A DNA stretch of 64,000 bases from Pseudoxanthobacter soli DSM 19599 (GTDB taxonomy: Bacteria; Pseudomonadota; Alphaproteobacteria; Rhizobiales; Segnochrobactraceae): positions 434,001 through 498,000 of the forward strand of contig NZ_FRXO01000004.1 of NCBI RefSeq assembly GCF_900148505.1, read 5' to 3'. Shown in pieces: positions 42,761-50,505 of the stretch. Each line of letters opens with the position of its first letter. The stretch's first letter is position 1. A model generated the notes under the pieces. That model searched no databases and had not been told where the DNA came from. It saw nothing but the letters and a program-made list of their open reading frames with translations. Both the position numbers and the translations under genes were made by a program.

Positions 42761-43033
42761 ATGCCCCGCGGCCCACGAACCGCCGACGAGTTGCGGCAGA
42801 TGCTCATAACCACCGGGCTGACCAACGCCTACAGGCGCTGCCTCGCGATGGCCTATGCCGGGAAGCCGCTCGATCCGGCCATCGTCGACGCCATCGAAAC
42901 GGAGATCGTGACCGACATCGGCCGCACCCCGGTCGGCGAGTTCGACATCCCCGATGCCGAGGGTGTCCGCGACCGTGCCGTCGCCGCGCTCCAGAAGCAG
43001 TTCGGCGTGATCCGGCGCGATCTGCAGCACTGA
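42761..43033 (+). CDS. Hypothetical protein, opposite to the early operon
   Basis: The 90-residue protein (start MPRGPRTADELRQML) has very high GC at third positions, as in neighbouring real genes. GGAGGAA lies seven bases before ATG 42761. It is predicted helical. It opposes the leftward early genes. A minus-strand frame at 42695-43060 covers it and has ATGA overlaps with both neighbours, so the assignment is not settled. Confidence 0.55.
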   Translation: MPRGPRTADELRQMLITTGLTNAYRRCLAMAYAGKPLDPAIVDAIETEIVTDIGRTPVGEFDIPDAEGVRDRAVAALQKQFGVIRRDLQH

Positions 43034-43056
43034 GTGCAGGTAGGCGAGAAATTCGC

Positions 43057-43329
43057 TCATGGCGCCATCCCCGCGGAAAGGCCCCCGCCGGCGGAAGCCG
43101 CGCCGGCGGGAGAGTTGTCCGGCATCGCGACCGGATCGGGAGGAGCGAGGAAGGCGTCAGGCGTCACGGCGCCACCCGTGGCCTGCCGGATGCGCAACGC
43201 AACGTCGCGCGATGGCCAGCACGTCCCGGTGCACAGCGCCGTCACATAGGACGGCGAAACATCGATCAGCGCCGCGAACTCGCGGCGCTTGATCCGTTGC
43301 CTCTTCAGGTACTCGGCGAGCGCGTTCAT
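43057..43329 (-). CDS. Cro-like HTH protein
   Basis: The 90-residue protein has an HTH (EFAALIDVSPSYVTALCTG) and a C-terminal flexible tail. It is the first gene of the leftward early operon and diverges from the repressor gene, the classical cro position. The predicted transcription start falls about at the ATG, so its mRNA may be leaderless. Confidence 0.8.
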   Translation of the reverse strand: MNALAEYLKRQRIKRREFAALIDVSPSYVTALCTGTCWPSRDVALRIRQATGGAVTPDAFLAPPDPVAMPDNSPAGAASAGGGLSAGMAP

Positions 43330-43336
43330 GCCTCAT

Positions 43337-43383
43337 GATGTCAGCCAAACTGAAAATTCAGTCAAGCTGAAATTTCAGTTTGG
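43337..43383 (-). promoter_or_regulatory. Leftward early promoter with repressor operators
   Basis: On the minus strand, TTGACT (43365-43360) is followed 17 bases later by a weak -10 (GACATC, 43342-43337). The region holds two 12-bp palindromes, CTGAAAATTCAG (43350-43361) and CTGAAATTTCAG (43366-43377), inside a larger inverted repeat with arms GCCAAACTGAAA and TTTCAGTTTGGC. The same promoter core occurs at 45129. These are likely binding sites of the repressor and of the Cro-like protein. Confidence 0.8.
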
Positions 43384-43423
43384 CGTTATGGAACACACGC
43401 GCGGAGCGTTCCATCATGCTGAA

Positions 43424-43762
43424 ATGGCAGAGCAAAAGGTCAGGACCCGGTTCAAACGGACACGCCCGGTCTACATCCGGGAGTGGCGCAAATTTCGCGG
43501 CCTGACACAGCAGCAACTCGGCGATCGCCTCAATCACCCGGCATCGTGGGTATCGCAGATCGAGACGGGCAAGATCTTCTACACAGAGGACTCGCTCTCC
43601 GCGATCTCCGAGGCCCTAAGCTGCACGCCCGCAGACCTGCTGATGCGCAATCCTCTGGATAAGAGCGCGCCGTGGTCCCTTGCCGATACAATTCGTGATA
43701 TGCCCGCCGACAAGCGCGAGCATATCATGGCGATTGTCGAAGCCATGCGGAAGGCCGGGTGA
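43424..43762 (+). CDS. XRE-family repressor (CI-like)
   Basis: The 112-residue protein contains an XRE HTH (KFRGLTQQQLGDRLNHPASW) and a short helical C-terminus without a LexA-type protease domain. Induction would therefore need another signal than self-cleavage. ATG 43424 is chosen, and ATG 43388 (12 residues longer) is also possible. A 7-bp inverted repeat, ATGGAAC/GTTCCAT, spans 43388-43414. It should bind CTGAA/TTCAG sites at both early promoters. Confidence 0.82.
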   Translation: MAEQKVRTRFKRTRPVYIREWRKFRGLTQQQLGDRLNHPASWVSQIETGKIFYTEDSLSAISEALSCTPADLLMRNPLDKSAPWSLADTIRDMPADKREHIMAIVEAMRKAG

Positions 43763-43793
43763 CGCCGCCGCCGCCAACACGAGGTTGCGGATC

Positions 43794-44153
43794 ATGTCAT
43801 CCGGTCAGCCGATCATCCTTATCGGTTTCCTTGTGCTTCTATTGGCTGGGTTGATCGTCTATCCCGGGCCGTTCCTGATCGTCGTAGGGCTGATCTTCAT
43901 CGTGGCCGGAGGTTACATCCTCAGCCACCCGGACATGTTCGGCTATGTCGTCGCCTCGATTTCCATCATCGGAGGCTTCGGCCTGATCGGGCTCGCGGCG
44001 GCAATTCGCAACCAGGCGCGGATCATCGTCCTTCTGCAAAATCTGCCCGCCCAGTCGCCCCCCGCGCCCCCGGCCACCTTGGCCGAGCCTCATTCAGGAA
44101 GCACCAGCAACCCGTCGGACGGCACCTCACGTCGCCGTGGTGACCGGTTCTAG
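43794..44153 (+). CDS. Small integral membrane protein of the lysogeny module
   Basis: The 119-residue protein has three predicted membrane helices in the first 75 residues (from PIILIGFLVLLLAGLIVYP on) and a hydrophilic Ser/Pro-rich tail. GAGGTTG precedes ATG 43794. It follows the repressor on the same strand and may be expressed in the lysogen. Superinfection exclusion is a possible role. Confidence 0.65.
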   Translation: MSSGQPIILIGFLVLLLAGLIVYPGPFLIVVGLIFIVAGGYILSHPDMFGYVVASISIIGGFGLIGLAAAIRNQARIIVLLQNLPAQSPPAPPATLAEPHSGSTSNPSDGTSRRRGDRF

Positions 44154-44187
44154 CGCCAACTCTGTTCCCAATGCAGGTGGCAGTATA

Positions 44188-45051
44188 ATGAAAACTCCAT
44201 GGGCTCTGACAGCACTATGTGTGCTCGCTGCGGCTACAATTCTCCTTTGGTGGCTTTGGGGAAATGGCGTTCTTCCTACTCTCATTTTCAACAAAACAGG
44301 AGATAACGCGCAGGAAATGGGCGCGTGGGGCGATTTTTTCGGCCCAATCAGCGCCCTTTTCAGCGGCCTAAGCTTCGCTGGCGTCATTTTTACGCTATTT
44401 TACCAGATATCTTCTTTTAGAAAGCAAGAATACGCGAGTCATCGCGATCGATTTGAAGCGACTTTCTTTCAAATGATAGAATTACTGAATAAATCCCGGA
44501 ATGAGATCACCATCGGCCCGCCGGTTTACCAATCGACTTTCAGGGGATACGAGGCAATATCTAACATCGTTCGTATAATTAAAGAGAGCGATTATATAAA
44601 TAGCTTTTCATTCTATATGGAGGACGAAGATAGCTCTAAGCTGTTGCTATCGTTCGAATTTCGCTCAGATGTATTTGATGCATACCACACGATAATTGGT
44701 CCGTATTTCAGAATTATGTATAACATCCTGAGAATTATTTACAGTGACGATGTTTTACGGGAGCCTGACAAGATATTTTACGCGAATCTTTTTCGGGCGT
44801 CTCTCAACGCGGATGAACTGGCATTAACTGCCCTCAATGGACTGATGCCCGAGTCCGCAGACCTCTCGAAGTACATCCGTCATTTTCATCTACTGAAATA
44901 TTACCCAACGGATACCGGCTTGGGGCAGACGATGAGGGAGAAGCGGATTTACCCTCCGGAGGCCTTCGCTGCGCGAGAGGACGGCAGCGAAACTCCCCGT
45001 GCTTGGTACCACTTCAATTTTTGCTGCCGTTGCAGAAGGAAGGGCTCGTGA
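44188..45051 (+). CDS. Putative phage abortive infection protein (putAbiC type)
   Basis: The 287-residue protein has two N-terminal membrane helices (WALTALCVLAAATILLWWLW and LSFAGVIFTLFYQ) around the conserved GAWGDFFGPISALFSGLSF segment. A cytoplasmic helical domain (FEATFFQMIELLNKSRNEI) follows. This layout matches the putative AbiC-type family, which is often prophage-borne. Codon use is AT-rich relative to the phage. The gene follows the repressor and would be active in the lysogen. ATG 44188 has AGGTGG upstream. Confidence 0.75.
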   Translation: MKTPWALTALCVLAAATILLWWLWGNGVLPTLIFNKTGDNAQEMGAWGDFFGPISALFSGLSFAGVIFTLFYQISSFRKQEYASHRDRFEATFFQMIELLNKSRNEITIGPPVYQSTFRGYEAISNIVRIIKESDYINSFSFYMEDEDSSKLLLSFEFRSDVFDAYHTIIGPYFRIMYNILRIIYSDDVLREPDKIFYANLFRASLNADELALTALNGLMPESADLSKYIRHFHLLKYYPTDTGLGQTMREKRIYPPEAFAAREDGSETPRAWYHFNFCCRCRRKGS

Positions 45052-45128
45052 CTGGCGGGCGCTCCAATTCCGATTCGCGCGCCTGGTTTGTTATCTGCCT
45101 TCATTGTCAGTGTGACTGAAATTTTGGA

Positions 45129-45157
45129 TTGACGTTAATTTCAGTTTGGCTGAATAT
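45129..45157 (+). promoter_or_regulatory. Rightward early promoter with repressor half-sites
   Basis: TTGACG (45129-45134), a 17-base spacer and GAATAT (45152-45157) form the promoter. The spacer contains TTTCAGTTTGGCTGA, the same core as in the leftward promoter at 43337-43365 on the other strand. TTCAG/CTGAA half-sites lie at 45141-45154 and a further CTGAA lies at 45118-45122. Transcription would start about 25 bases before the GTG at 45189. Confidence 0.75.
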
Positions 45158-45188
45158 CGCTCCATCGCCCACTGATGGAGGCCGTGCC

Positions 45189-45884
45189 GTGACCCTCGTC
45201 CCTTCCTTCGATCCGCGCCCGAGCAAGGTGCGCATCGCCGAGGCCCGCGTGGCCGGCGACGACGCCCTCACCGCCCTGATGACCGAGATCGCCGTCGACC
45301 GCGCCGCCATCGAAGGCGCCTGCACCCACGCCGACCTCTACCTCGCCGGCTTCACCCTGCCCGAGATCGCCCGCATCGCGCCCGTCGTCGGCAGCCGCGG
45401 CGAGCACGACGGCGACCACACCGACGCGCCGCCGCCCTTCGACGCTGCCGCCATCATCGCCCTGCCCAGGCCGGGCCAGAGCGAGGCGATGCCGAACTAC
45501 ATGCGCAACATCCTGCTCGGCGAACCGCTCTATCCCTCAATGGGTGACGGGCCGACCGCCCCGCCGCTCGGCGAACACGGTGCGGGCGATGTCGACAGCC
45601 TCGACGATGGCCTGACGGAAAACCTCGGTGGAAATGCCAGCCGGCGGACCGACGCTGTTCAGGCTGGCGATGGCGCCATCGATCGCCGCCTCTTCGATGG
45701 TGGAAAGACGGCTTTCGTCGAGGGGAACACCATCGAGCGACACCTCGACGACAGCCTTGTAGGCCGAGCCGATGATCACAGCCAGGAATTGGCCCGCCAG
45801 CCCCAGGGTTCGCGCATCCATCGCAAGTCCTCCGCAAAGGCCAGCAGCCTGAACCCACGCCCACGCCGCATCAAGGCCGCCTGA
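45189..45884 (+). CDS. First gene of the rightward early operon, unknown
   Basis: The gene starts with GTG after GGAGGCC. Its first 115 residues look real, with helices such as DALTALMTEIAVDRAAIEGAC and a segment YLAGFTLPEIARIAPVVG. From about residue 116 the frame runs antisense to the well-supported minus-strand gene at 45537-45821, so the C-terminal half may be a fortuitous extension after loss of the original end. I do not recognise the family. Confidence 0.6.
   Translation: MTLVPSFDPRPSKVRIAEARVAGDDALTALMTEIAVDRAAIEGACTHADLYLAGFTLPEIARIAPVVGSRGEHDGDHTDAPPPFDAAAIIALPRPGQSEAMPNYMRNILLGEPLYPSMGDGPTAPPLGEHGAGDVDSLDDGLTENLGGNASRRTDAVQAGDGAIDRRLFDGGKTAFVEGNTIERHLDDSLVGRADDHSQELARQPQGSRIHRKSSAKASSLNPRPRRIKAA
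45537..45821 (-). CDS. Small hypothetical protein antisense to the early operon
   Basis: The 94-residue protein has GGAGGAC before its ATG and the highest GC at its own third positions in this region. It begins MDARTLGLAGQFLAVIIGSA and continues with helices (STIEEAAIDGAIASLN). It opposes the rightward early transcript, so the two cannot be highly expressed together. Function unknown. Confidence 0.6.
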   Translation of the reverse strand: MDARTLGLAGQFLAVIIGSAYKAVVEVSLDGVPLDESRLSTIEEAAIDGAIASLNSVGPPAGISTEVFRQAIVEAVDIARTVFAERRGGRPVTH

Positions 45885-45972
45885 ACCCGGCCCCTCGCCG
45901 GCCCTCTTTCTGCCGGCCCGCGCGGCCGGCAGCGACGGGACCGCCCGTTTGCGGCACATCCGAGAGACAGCC

Positions 45973-46179
45973 ATGATCGACCATCAGCCGCCGCCGTCAG
46001 GCGGGCCGGAGACGTGCGCCGCCACGCCAGCCGCAAGTTCGGGCATCCATTTTATCCCCGATGAGCCGCCGGCCGCACGGCCGCTGACGGGGCTTGAGAC
46101 CGCCGCGCTGCACGGCGCCATCGCCCGCTGGGCTTGCCTCATGCTCGGCGCCCCCGACATCACGGGCGTGCCGTCATGA
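45973..46179 (+). CDS. Small hypothetical early protein
   Basis: The 68-residue protein (MIDHQPPPSGGPETC) has a Pro-rich start and a helical end (ALHGAIARWACLMLGAPDI). GAGAGAC precedes the ATG. The stop overlaps the next start as ATGA. Function unknown. Confidence 0.6.
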   Translation: MIDHQPPPSGGPETCAATPAASSGIHFIPDEPPAARPLTGLETAALHGAIARWACLMLGAPDITGVPS

Positions 46180-46490
46180 GCGGCGAGACGACGTCGGGCG
46201 GCGCCGCTCCGGCCGAGGCATTCGAGGCGCGCCTAATGGCGCTGATCCGGGAGGAAACCGGGCGGCGCGGCGACGGCGGCAATTGGCTCGGCATAATCGA
46301 GGCCGTGAGCGGCTTGTCGACCTGCCTCGGTGTCCTCATTGGCCAGATGGTGCTGCGCGCGAACCACCCGGACCTTTCCGCCCGGGACCTCGCCCACCAG
46401 CTGGTCGACATCCAGGTCGAGAATATCCGCGGAACGGTCGACGACGCCCTCGCCGATTCCGGACCCGACACCAAAGGATCGCCGCAATGA
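46176..46490 (+). CDS. Hypothetical helical early protein
   Basis: The 104-residue protein starts with an ATGA overlap and ends with another. It is helical (AFEARLMALIREETGRRG) with a hydrophobic middle (LGIIEAVSGLSTCLGVLIGQ) that might be a membrane helix. No family is recognised. Confidence 0.6.
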   Translation: MSGETTSGGAAPAEAFEARLMALIREETGRRGDGGNWLGIIEAVSGLSTCLGVLIGQMVLRANHPDLSARDLAHQLVDIQVENIRGTVDDALADSGPDTKGSPQ

Positions 46491-47014
46491 TCTGTCTCGC
46501 ATCCCCCCTCCGCCGCGTCGCCCCCCGCGCGTCGGCCGCGCTGCCCGGTGCCCACCCCCCGCACCGGGCAGCGCGAACCCTTCCCGGCCTCGCGCTCGCC
46601 GCGCTGGTGCTTGCCGCCGCAGCCGGCGCGCCCGGCCCCGCCGCGGCGATCGACATGCTGCCGCTGCCGCGCCCGCTCGATTATCGCGTGGTCGATGGCG
46701 ACACCATCGCCGTCGACGGCCGCCGCATCCGCATCCTCGACCTCGACGCGCCCGAAACGGCCTATGCGCGGTGCGAGGCCGAGCACGCCGCCGGCATCAA
46801 GGCGCGCGACGAGCTCGCCCGCCTGCTCGCCACCCACGCCTGGACGGTGGTGCCCGACGGCCGCGATCGCTACGGCCGCACCCTCGCCGTGATCGAGATC
46901 GAGACGGCCGAAGGGCCCGTGTCCGTGGCCAAGCCCATGGTCGCCGCCGGCGTCGCCGCGCCCTGGATCGGCAAGACGCGCGACTGGTGCGCCATCCTCG
47001 GAGGCGCGCGATGA
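46487..47014 (+). CDS. Staphylococcal nuclease-like (thermonuclease) protein with signal peptide
   Basis: The 175-residue protein begins with a long Arg-containing leader and a hydrophobic stretch (LALAALVLAAAAGAPGPAAA) that looks like a signal peptide. The SNase fold follows: VVDGDTIAVDGRRIRILDLD, APET and DGRDRYGRTLAVIEI. These carry the known catalytic Asp/Arg/Glu/Arg set. SNases cleave DNA and RNA with calcium. Export would place it in the periplasm, where it could degrade incoming DNA. It is coupled to both neighbours by ATGA overlaps. Confidence 0.85.
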   Translation: MICLASPLRRVAPRASAALPGAHPPHRAARTLPGLALAALVLAAAAGAPGPAAAIDMLPLPRPLDYRVVDGDTIAVDGRRIRILDLDAPETAYARCEAEHAAGIKARDELARLLATHAWTVVPDGRDRYGRTLAVIEIETAEGPVSVAKPMVAAGVAAPWIGKTRDWCAILGGAR

Positions 47015-47490
47015 GCGTCGTCAGCACCACACGCCCCGCCAGCGTCGACGAGATCGCGGCCGAAATGGACCGGCGCGGCGCGGTCATCGAGCGGCTTGAA
47101 GCCGAAATCGCCGCCCTGCGGGATGCGGACAAGGTGCGGGTAAGGGACCTTGCCCGCCACATCACGCGCGCCGACAGGGCCGAGGAGGCCCTCGTCGGGG
47201 CCGGGCTGGCCCATGCGATCACGACTGACGCGGCCGCCCAGCCTCTCGACCACGCAGCCGCAGCCGCCGCAATGCGCGCCGCTGTAAACGGCCGCGCTCT
47301 GGCGGTTATCGTGGCCAAGGCCGCCGCGGACATTCTCGCCGAAAGCATCGCGCTCTGCGCGCCCGATCTCGTCACCGCGTACGAGGATGCCGTGAAGGCC
47401 GGCCGGGATATGGCCGAGGGCATCGCCAGAAACTGGCATCAACTCGAACAGGCCCAGCGCCTCGCGGACGAGCCGGAGGGCCGGGCATGA
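47011..47490 (+). CDS. Hypothetical helical protein
   Basis: The 159-residue protein is Ala-rich and helical, with a probable coiled coil (MDRRGAVIERLEAEIAALRD). No family is recognised. ATGA overlaps join it to the SNase gene and to the HD hydrolase gene. Confidence 0.6.
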   Translation: MSVVSTTRPASVDEIAAEMDRRGAVIERLEAEIAALRDADKVRVRDLARHITRADRAEEALVGAGLAHAITTDAAAQPLDHAAAAAAMRAAVNGRALAVIVAKAAADILAESIALCAPDLVTAYEDAVKAGRDMAEGIARNWHQLEQAQRLADEPEGRA

Positions 47491-48161
47491 AGCTGGAGCC
47501 GCACACCATCACCACGGCATCCGGCCGCGTCGTGAATCTGGTCGATCCCTCGAGCGATGAGATCGATTGGCACGATGTCGCCGCCCATCTCGCGCGGATA
47601 CCCCGCTTCAACGGCGCCACCGACACCGACAGGCCGCCCTACAGCGTGGCCCAGCATTCGCTGTTCGTCGCCGAGCTTTCGGCATGGATCGCGGTGCACG
47701 AGCGCGGCGCGGCCCAAGTCGACCCCGACGACGCCTATGCCTACGGCCTGCTGCACGATTCGCCCGAGTACGCTTACGGCGACTGGATATCGCCGGCCAA
47801 GAGCGCGCTGCAGGAGATCGCCCGCCGGCTGGCCGGCCTCGACGGCATGTCGCTGATGCAGCGGACGCTGCGCATGCTCGACGACGGCCTCGCCCACGTC
47901 ATCCACGCGGAAGCCGGGTTGCCGTGGCCGCCACCTCTCGCGGTCACCACGCTCGTCAAGCGGGCCGATCTCTCCGCGCTCGCGATCGAGCAGGCCACGC
48001 TGCGGCGCGGACCTTTCACCGCCGGCGATCTGTCCGCGGACGGTTTCCCGGAGCGGGCGCGGCCGTGGCCGCTTGAGCCGATGACCGAGGCCGAGGCTTA
48101 CGAGGCGCTGCTCTATGCCTTTGCCGACATCGGAATCGAAACGGACGGGGTGCCGCGATGA
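47487..48161 (+). CDS. HD-domain phosphohydrolase (YfbR-like)
   Basis: The 224-residue protein has HD metal-binding motifs: YSVAQHSLFVAEL (first His), LLHDSPEYAYGDW (His-Asp) and VKRADLSALA (last Asp). This spacing resembles YfbR-type 5'-deoxynucleotidases, which hydrolyse dNMPs. In a phage it could adjust nucleotide pools or act against nucleotide-based signals. It starts in an ATGA overlap. Confidence 0.8.
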   Translation: MKLEPHTITTASGRVVNLVDPSSDEIDWHDVAAHLARIPRFNGATDTDRPPYSVAQHSLFVAELSAWIAVHERGAAQVDPDDAYAYGLLHDSPEYAYGDWISPAKSALQEIARRLAGLDGMSLMQRTLRMLDDGLAHVIHAEAGLPWPPPLAVTTLVKRADLSALAIEQATLRRGPFTAGDLSADGFPERARPWPLEPMTEAEAYEALLYAFADIGIETDGVPR

Positions 48162-48898
48162 TCCCGAACATCGGCTCCACCCAGGCGCTGCGCGATTTCA
48201 TCGACGATCTCGAGGCCAACGATGCCGAGCGCACGCGGCTGAAGGACCTCCGCAAGCACATCCATGAGCGGGCGGAGGCGATGGGTTTCGACGCCGCCGC
48301 GCTGGAGGGCGTCGTCAAGCTGCGGGCGATGGACCCCGTGGCCCGCGCCCGCGCCGTCGACCGCCGCGCGTTGATCGAGATCTACGCGGCGTCCGTCGGC
48401 TCGCTCGACGGCACGCCGCTCGGCGACGCCGCCCGCCAGCGGCTTTCGCGGCCGCAGCCGCAGCCGAAAGACCGCGACCGCCCCGGCGAGCCGCCACACC
48501 CCTTCGCCGGCGCCGCGCCGCCCGAGCCTTCCGAGGCCGACGCCGACACCCAAGCCGACGCCGACACCCAAGCCGATGCCGCGCCCGAGCGCCCGCCGGC
48601 GACCGTCGCCGACGCCCGCGACCAGGGCGCCGCTGCCGCGACGGCGGGACAATCGATCCTCGTCAATCCCTACATCGCCGGCGATCCCCGCCGCGCCGCC
48701 TGGGATGAAGGCTGGTGCGAAACCTCCGGCTCCGACGGGATGGAAATCCCCGCCGCCTGGAGACGGGCGGAAAAGAAGAAGCCCCCGGTCGACGCGAACG
48801 AGGGCGAAGCGGCCGACGACGAAGCCGGCAACGAGGACAGGGACAGCAGCGACGGCGACGGCGAAGACGACGACAACGACGAGGGAGATGAGCCGTGA
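48158..48898 (+). CDS. GapR-like (DUF2312) protein fused to an RMF-like domain
   Basis: The 246-residue protein starts with a helical region like GapR/DUF2312 (LRDFIDDLEANDAERTRLKD, then AEAMGFDAAALEGVVKLRAM). GapR binds overtwisted DNA in alphaproteobacteria. A Pro/Ala linker with a duplicated ADADTQ segment leads to a part like ribosome modulation factor (NPYIAGDPRRAAWDEGW). The C-terminus is a strongly acidic tail of Glu and Asp. The combination is unusual. It is coupled to the AAA+ gene by GTGA. Confidence 0.75.
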   Translation: MIPNIGSTQALRDFIDDLEANDAERTRLKDLRKHIHERAEAMGFDAAALEGVVKLRAMDPVARARAVDRRALIEIYAASVGSLDGTPLGDAARQRLSRPQPQPKDRDRPGEPPHPFAGAAPPEPSEADADTQADADTQADAAPERPPATVADARDQGAAAATAGQSILVNPYIAGDPRRAAWDEGWCETSGSDGMEIPAAWRRAEKKKPPVDANEGEAADDEAGNEDRDSSDGDGEDDDNDEGDEP

Positions 48899-49839
48899 GC
48901 CGATCCGTTTCCCACATGGAGCCCGTCACGATCGAACTCGCCGACCCCGTGGAAAAGCTGCGAGCCCGCATGGGGCAGCTCGCCGAAGTGCGCGCGCCCG
49001 GCGAAGCGGAAGAACCGATCCTCAGCCCGGAGGTTCGGGCCGCGGTCTTTTCGTGGCTCGCCGAGCTTTCGGCCGTCGACGAACTCAAGGCCGCAGGCCT
49101 GAAGCCGCGTTCGACGGCGTTGTTGTCCGGCCCGCCGGGTACCGGCAAGACGACGCTGGGGCACCACCTGGCCGCCCGCCTCGGCGTGCCGCTGGTGCTG
49201 GTTGGTGCCGAGAACCTGCTTCGGCCCTATCTCGGCGATGCCGAGCAGCAGATGCAGAAGCTTTTTGCCGCCATCCAGGGCGTCAAGGCCGTGGTGCTGC
49301 TCGACGAGATCGAAGCCATCGGCCGCTCGCGCGCGCTCGGCGGCCACAGCGGCGCATCCGAAGGCCGGATGTCGATGCTGACCGTGATGCTGCGCAAGAT
49401 CGAAGCGTTCAACGGCATCCTGATCGGCGCCACCAACCAGCCCGGCATCCTCGACCCCGCGCTCTGGCGCCGGTTCCACCTGCAGCTCGTCGTCGACCTG
49501 CCGGGAGATGACGAGCGCTTTGCGATCATCAGGCGCTACGGCCTGCCGTTCGTGTTCCGCGACGAGGATATCGACATCCTGGTCGACGTCACCGACGGCG
49601 CCAGCCCCGCCCTGCTGCGCGGGCTGATGGAAGGCCTCAAGCGCGCGATCGTGCTCGGACCGCGCATGCGGTGGCGGACGAACGATCTGCCGTGGATCGC
49701 CGAGCGCATCACCGCCGCGCTCGCCCCGCCGCCCGAAATGCAGCCGCACCCGCCGCTTTGGGCCGACCCCACCACCCTCGACCGCCTCGCCGCGATCCAC
49801 TGGCCGCCCACCCGCGCGCCGAAGGAGGACCCTTCATGA
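48895..49839 (+). CDS. AAA+ ATPase
   Basis: The 314-residue protein has Walker A GPPGTGKT at 79-86, Walker B VVLLDEIEAI near 133-142, a sensor-1 Asn in ILIGATNQPGILDPALWRRF and an arginine in the same segment. It belongs to the FtsH/VCP-like classical AAA group. No protease domain is attached, so it may remodel a phage or host complex. It starts with GTG overlapping the upstream stop, after GGGAGATG. Confidence 0.85.
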   Translation: MSRSVSHMEPVTIELADPVEKLRARMGQLAEVRAPGEAEEPILSPEVRAAVFSWLAELSAVDELKAAGLKPRSTALLSGPPGTGKTTLGHHLAARLGVPLVLVGAENLLRPYLGDAEQQMQKLFAAIQGVKAVVLLDEIEAIGRSRALGGHSGASEGRMSMLTVMLRKIEAFNGILIGATNQPGILDPALWRRFHLQLVVDLPGDDERFAIIRRYGLPFVFRDEDIDILVDVTDGASPALLRGLMEGLKRAIVLGPRMRWRTNDLPWIAERITAALAPPPEMQPHPPLWADPTTLDRLAAIHWPPTRAPKEDPS

Positions 49840-50480
49840 CCGAGCCTCAGACTGACCACATCTTCGCGCACTCGCCAGATCACCTCGAGCGCACGCGGCA
49901 GCTGCTCGCCTCCGCCAATCCCGCCGTCGTCGGCGAGCAGATGGCGAACGCCTGCCACACCGCCGCGCTCGCGCTCAATGGGCCGCACATTCTTCGGATC
50001 GATCGCCGCGCGGTCCGTGCCGTGCTGCTGGAACGCAGCCGGCAGCGGGTGCGGTGGACGGACGGACACGACGACGAGCACACCGCCGCCGAATGGGCGA
50101 CGCTGATCGCCTACTACGCCAGCGCGAACGCGCTCGGCGGCATCGCCAGCACCCGCCACGGTTTTATCCAGGCCGCCGCGGTGGCACTCGCCGCCATCCA
50201 GACCATCGACCGCGAGGTGGACCGCATGGCCGGCCTGCGCGCGGCGATGGCCGGCCCCGCCCAGGCCGAGGCGCCCCAGGAAGCCGCGCGACCCGCTCGC
50301 GATCCCCGCGCCGAGCCGCCGCCCGCCGACGAGGACACCACCCGGCGCGAGGGCCTGCGGGCCGAGATCGCCGTGGCCGAAGCCGAAAGCCGCCGCCGAC
50401 TGGCCGACCAGCTCGCCGACATCCTCGCGCGCCACGCCGCCGCCGGCGCCCCGTTCATCATCGATTGCCGCGATCTCTGA
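49836..50480 (+). CDS. Hypothetical protein next to the AAA+ ATPase
   Basis: The 214-residue protein is helical with Ala/Arg-rich segments (RTRQLLASANPAVVGEQMAN) and a charged Pro-rich linker near 150-170. It is coupled to the AAA+ gene by ATGA and has GAAGGAGG upstream. It might be a substrate or adaptor of the ATPase. No family is recognised. Confidence 0.65.
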   Translation: MTEPQTDHIFAHSPDHLERTRQLLASANPAVVGEQMANACHTAALALNGPHILRIDRRAVRAVLLERSRQRVRWTDGHDDEHTAAEWATLIAYYASANALGGIASTRHGFIQAAAVALAAIQTIDREVDRMAGLRAAMAGPAQAEAPQEAARPARDPRAEPPPADEDTTRREGLRAEIAVAEAESRRRLADQLADILARHAAAGAPFIIDCRDL

Positions 50481-50505
50481 CGCGATCCCTCAGGAGCGAG
50501 TGACC

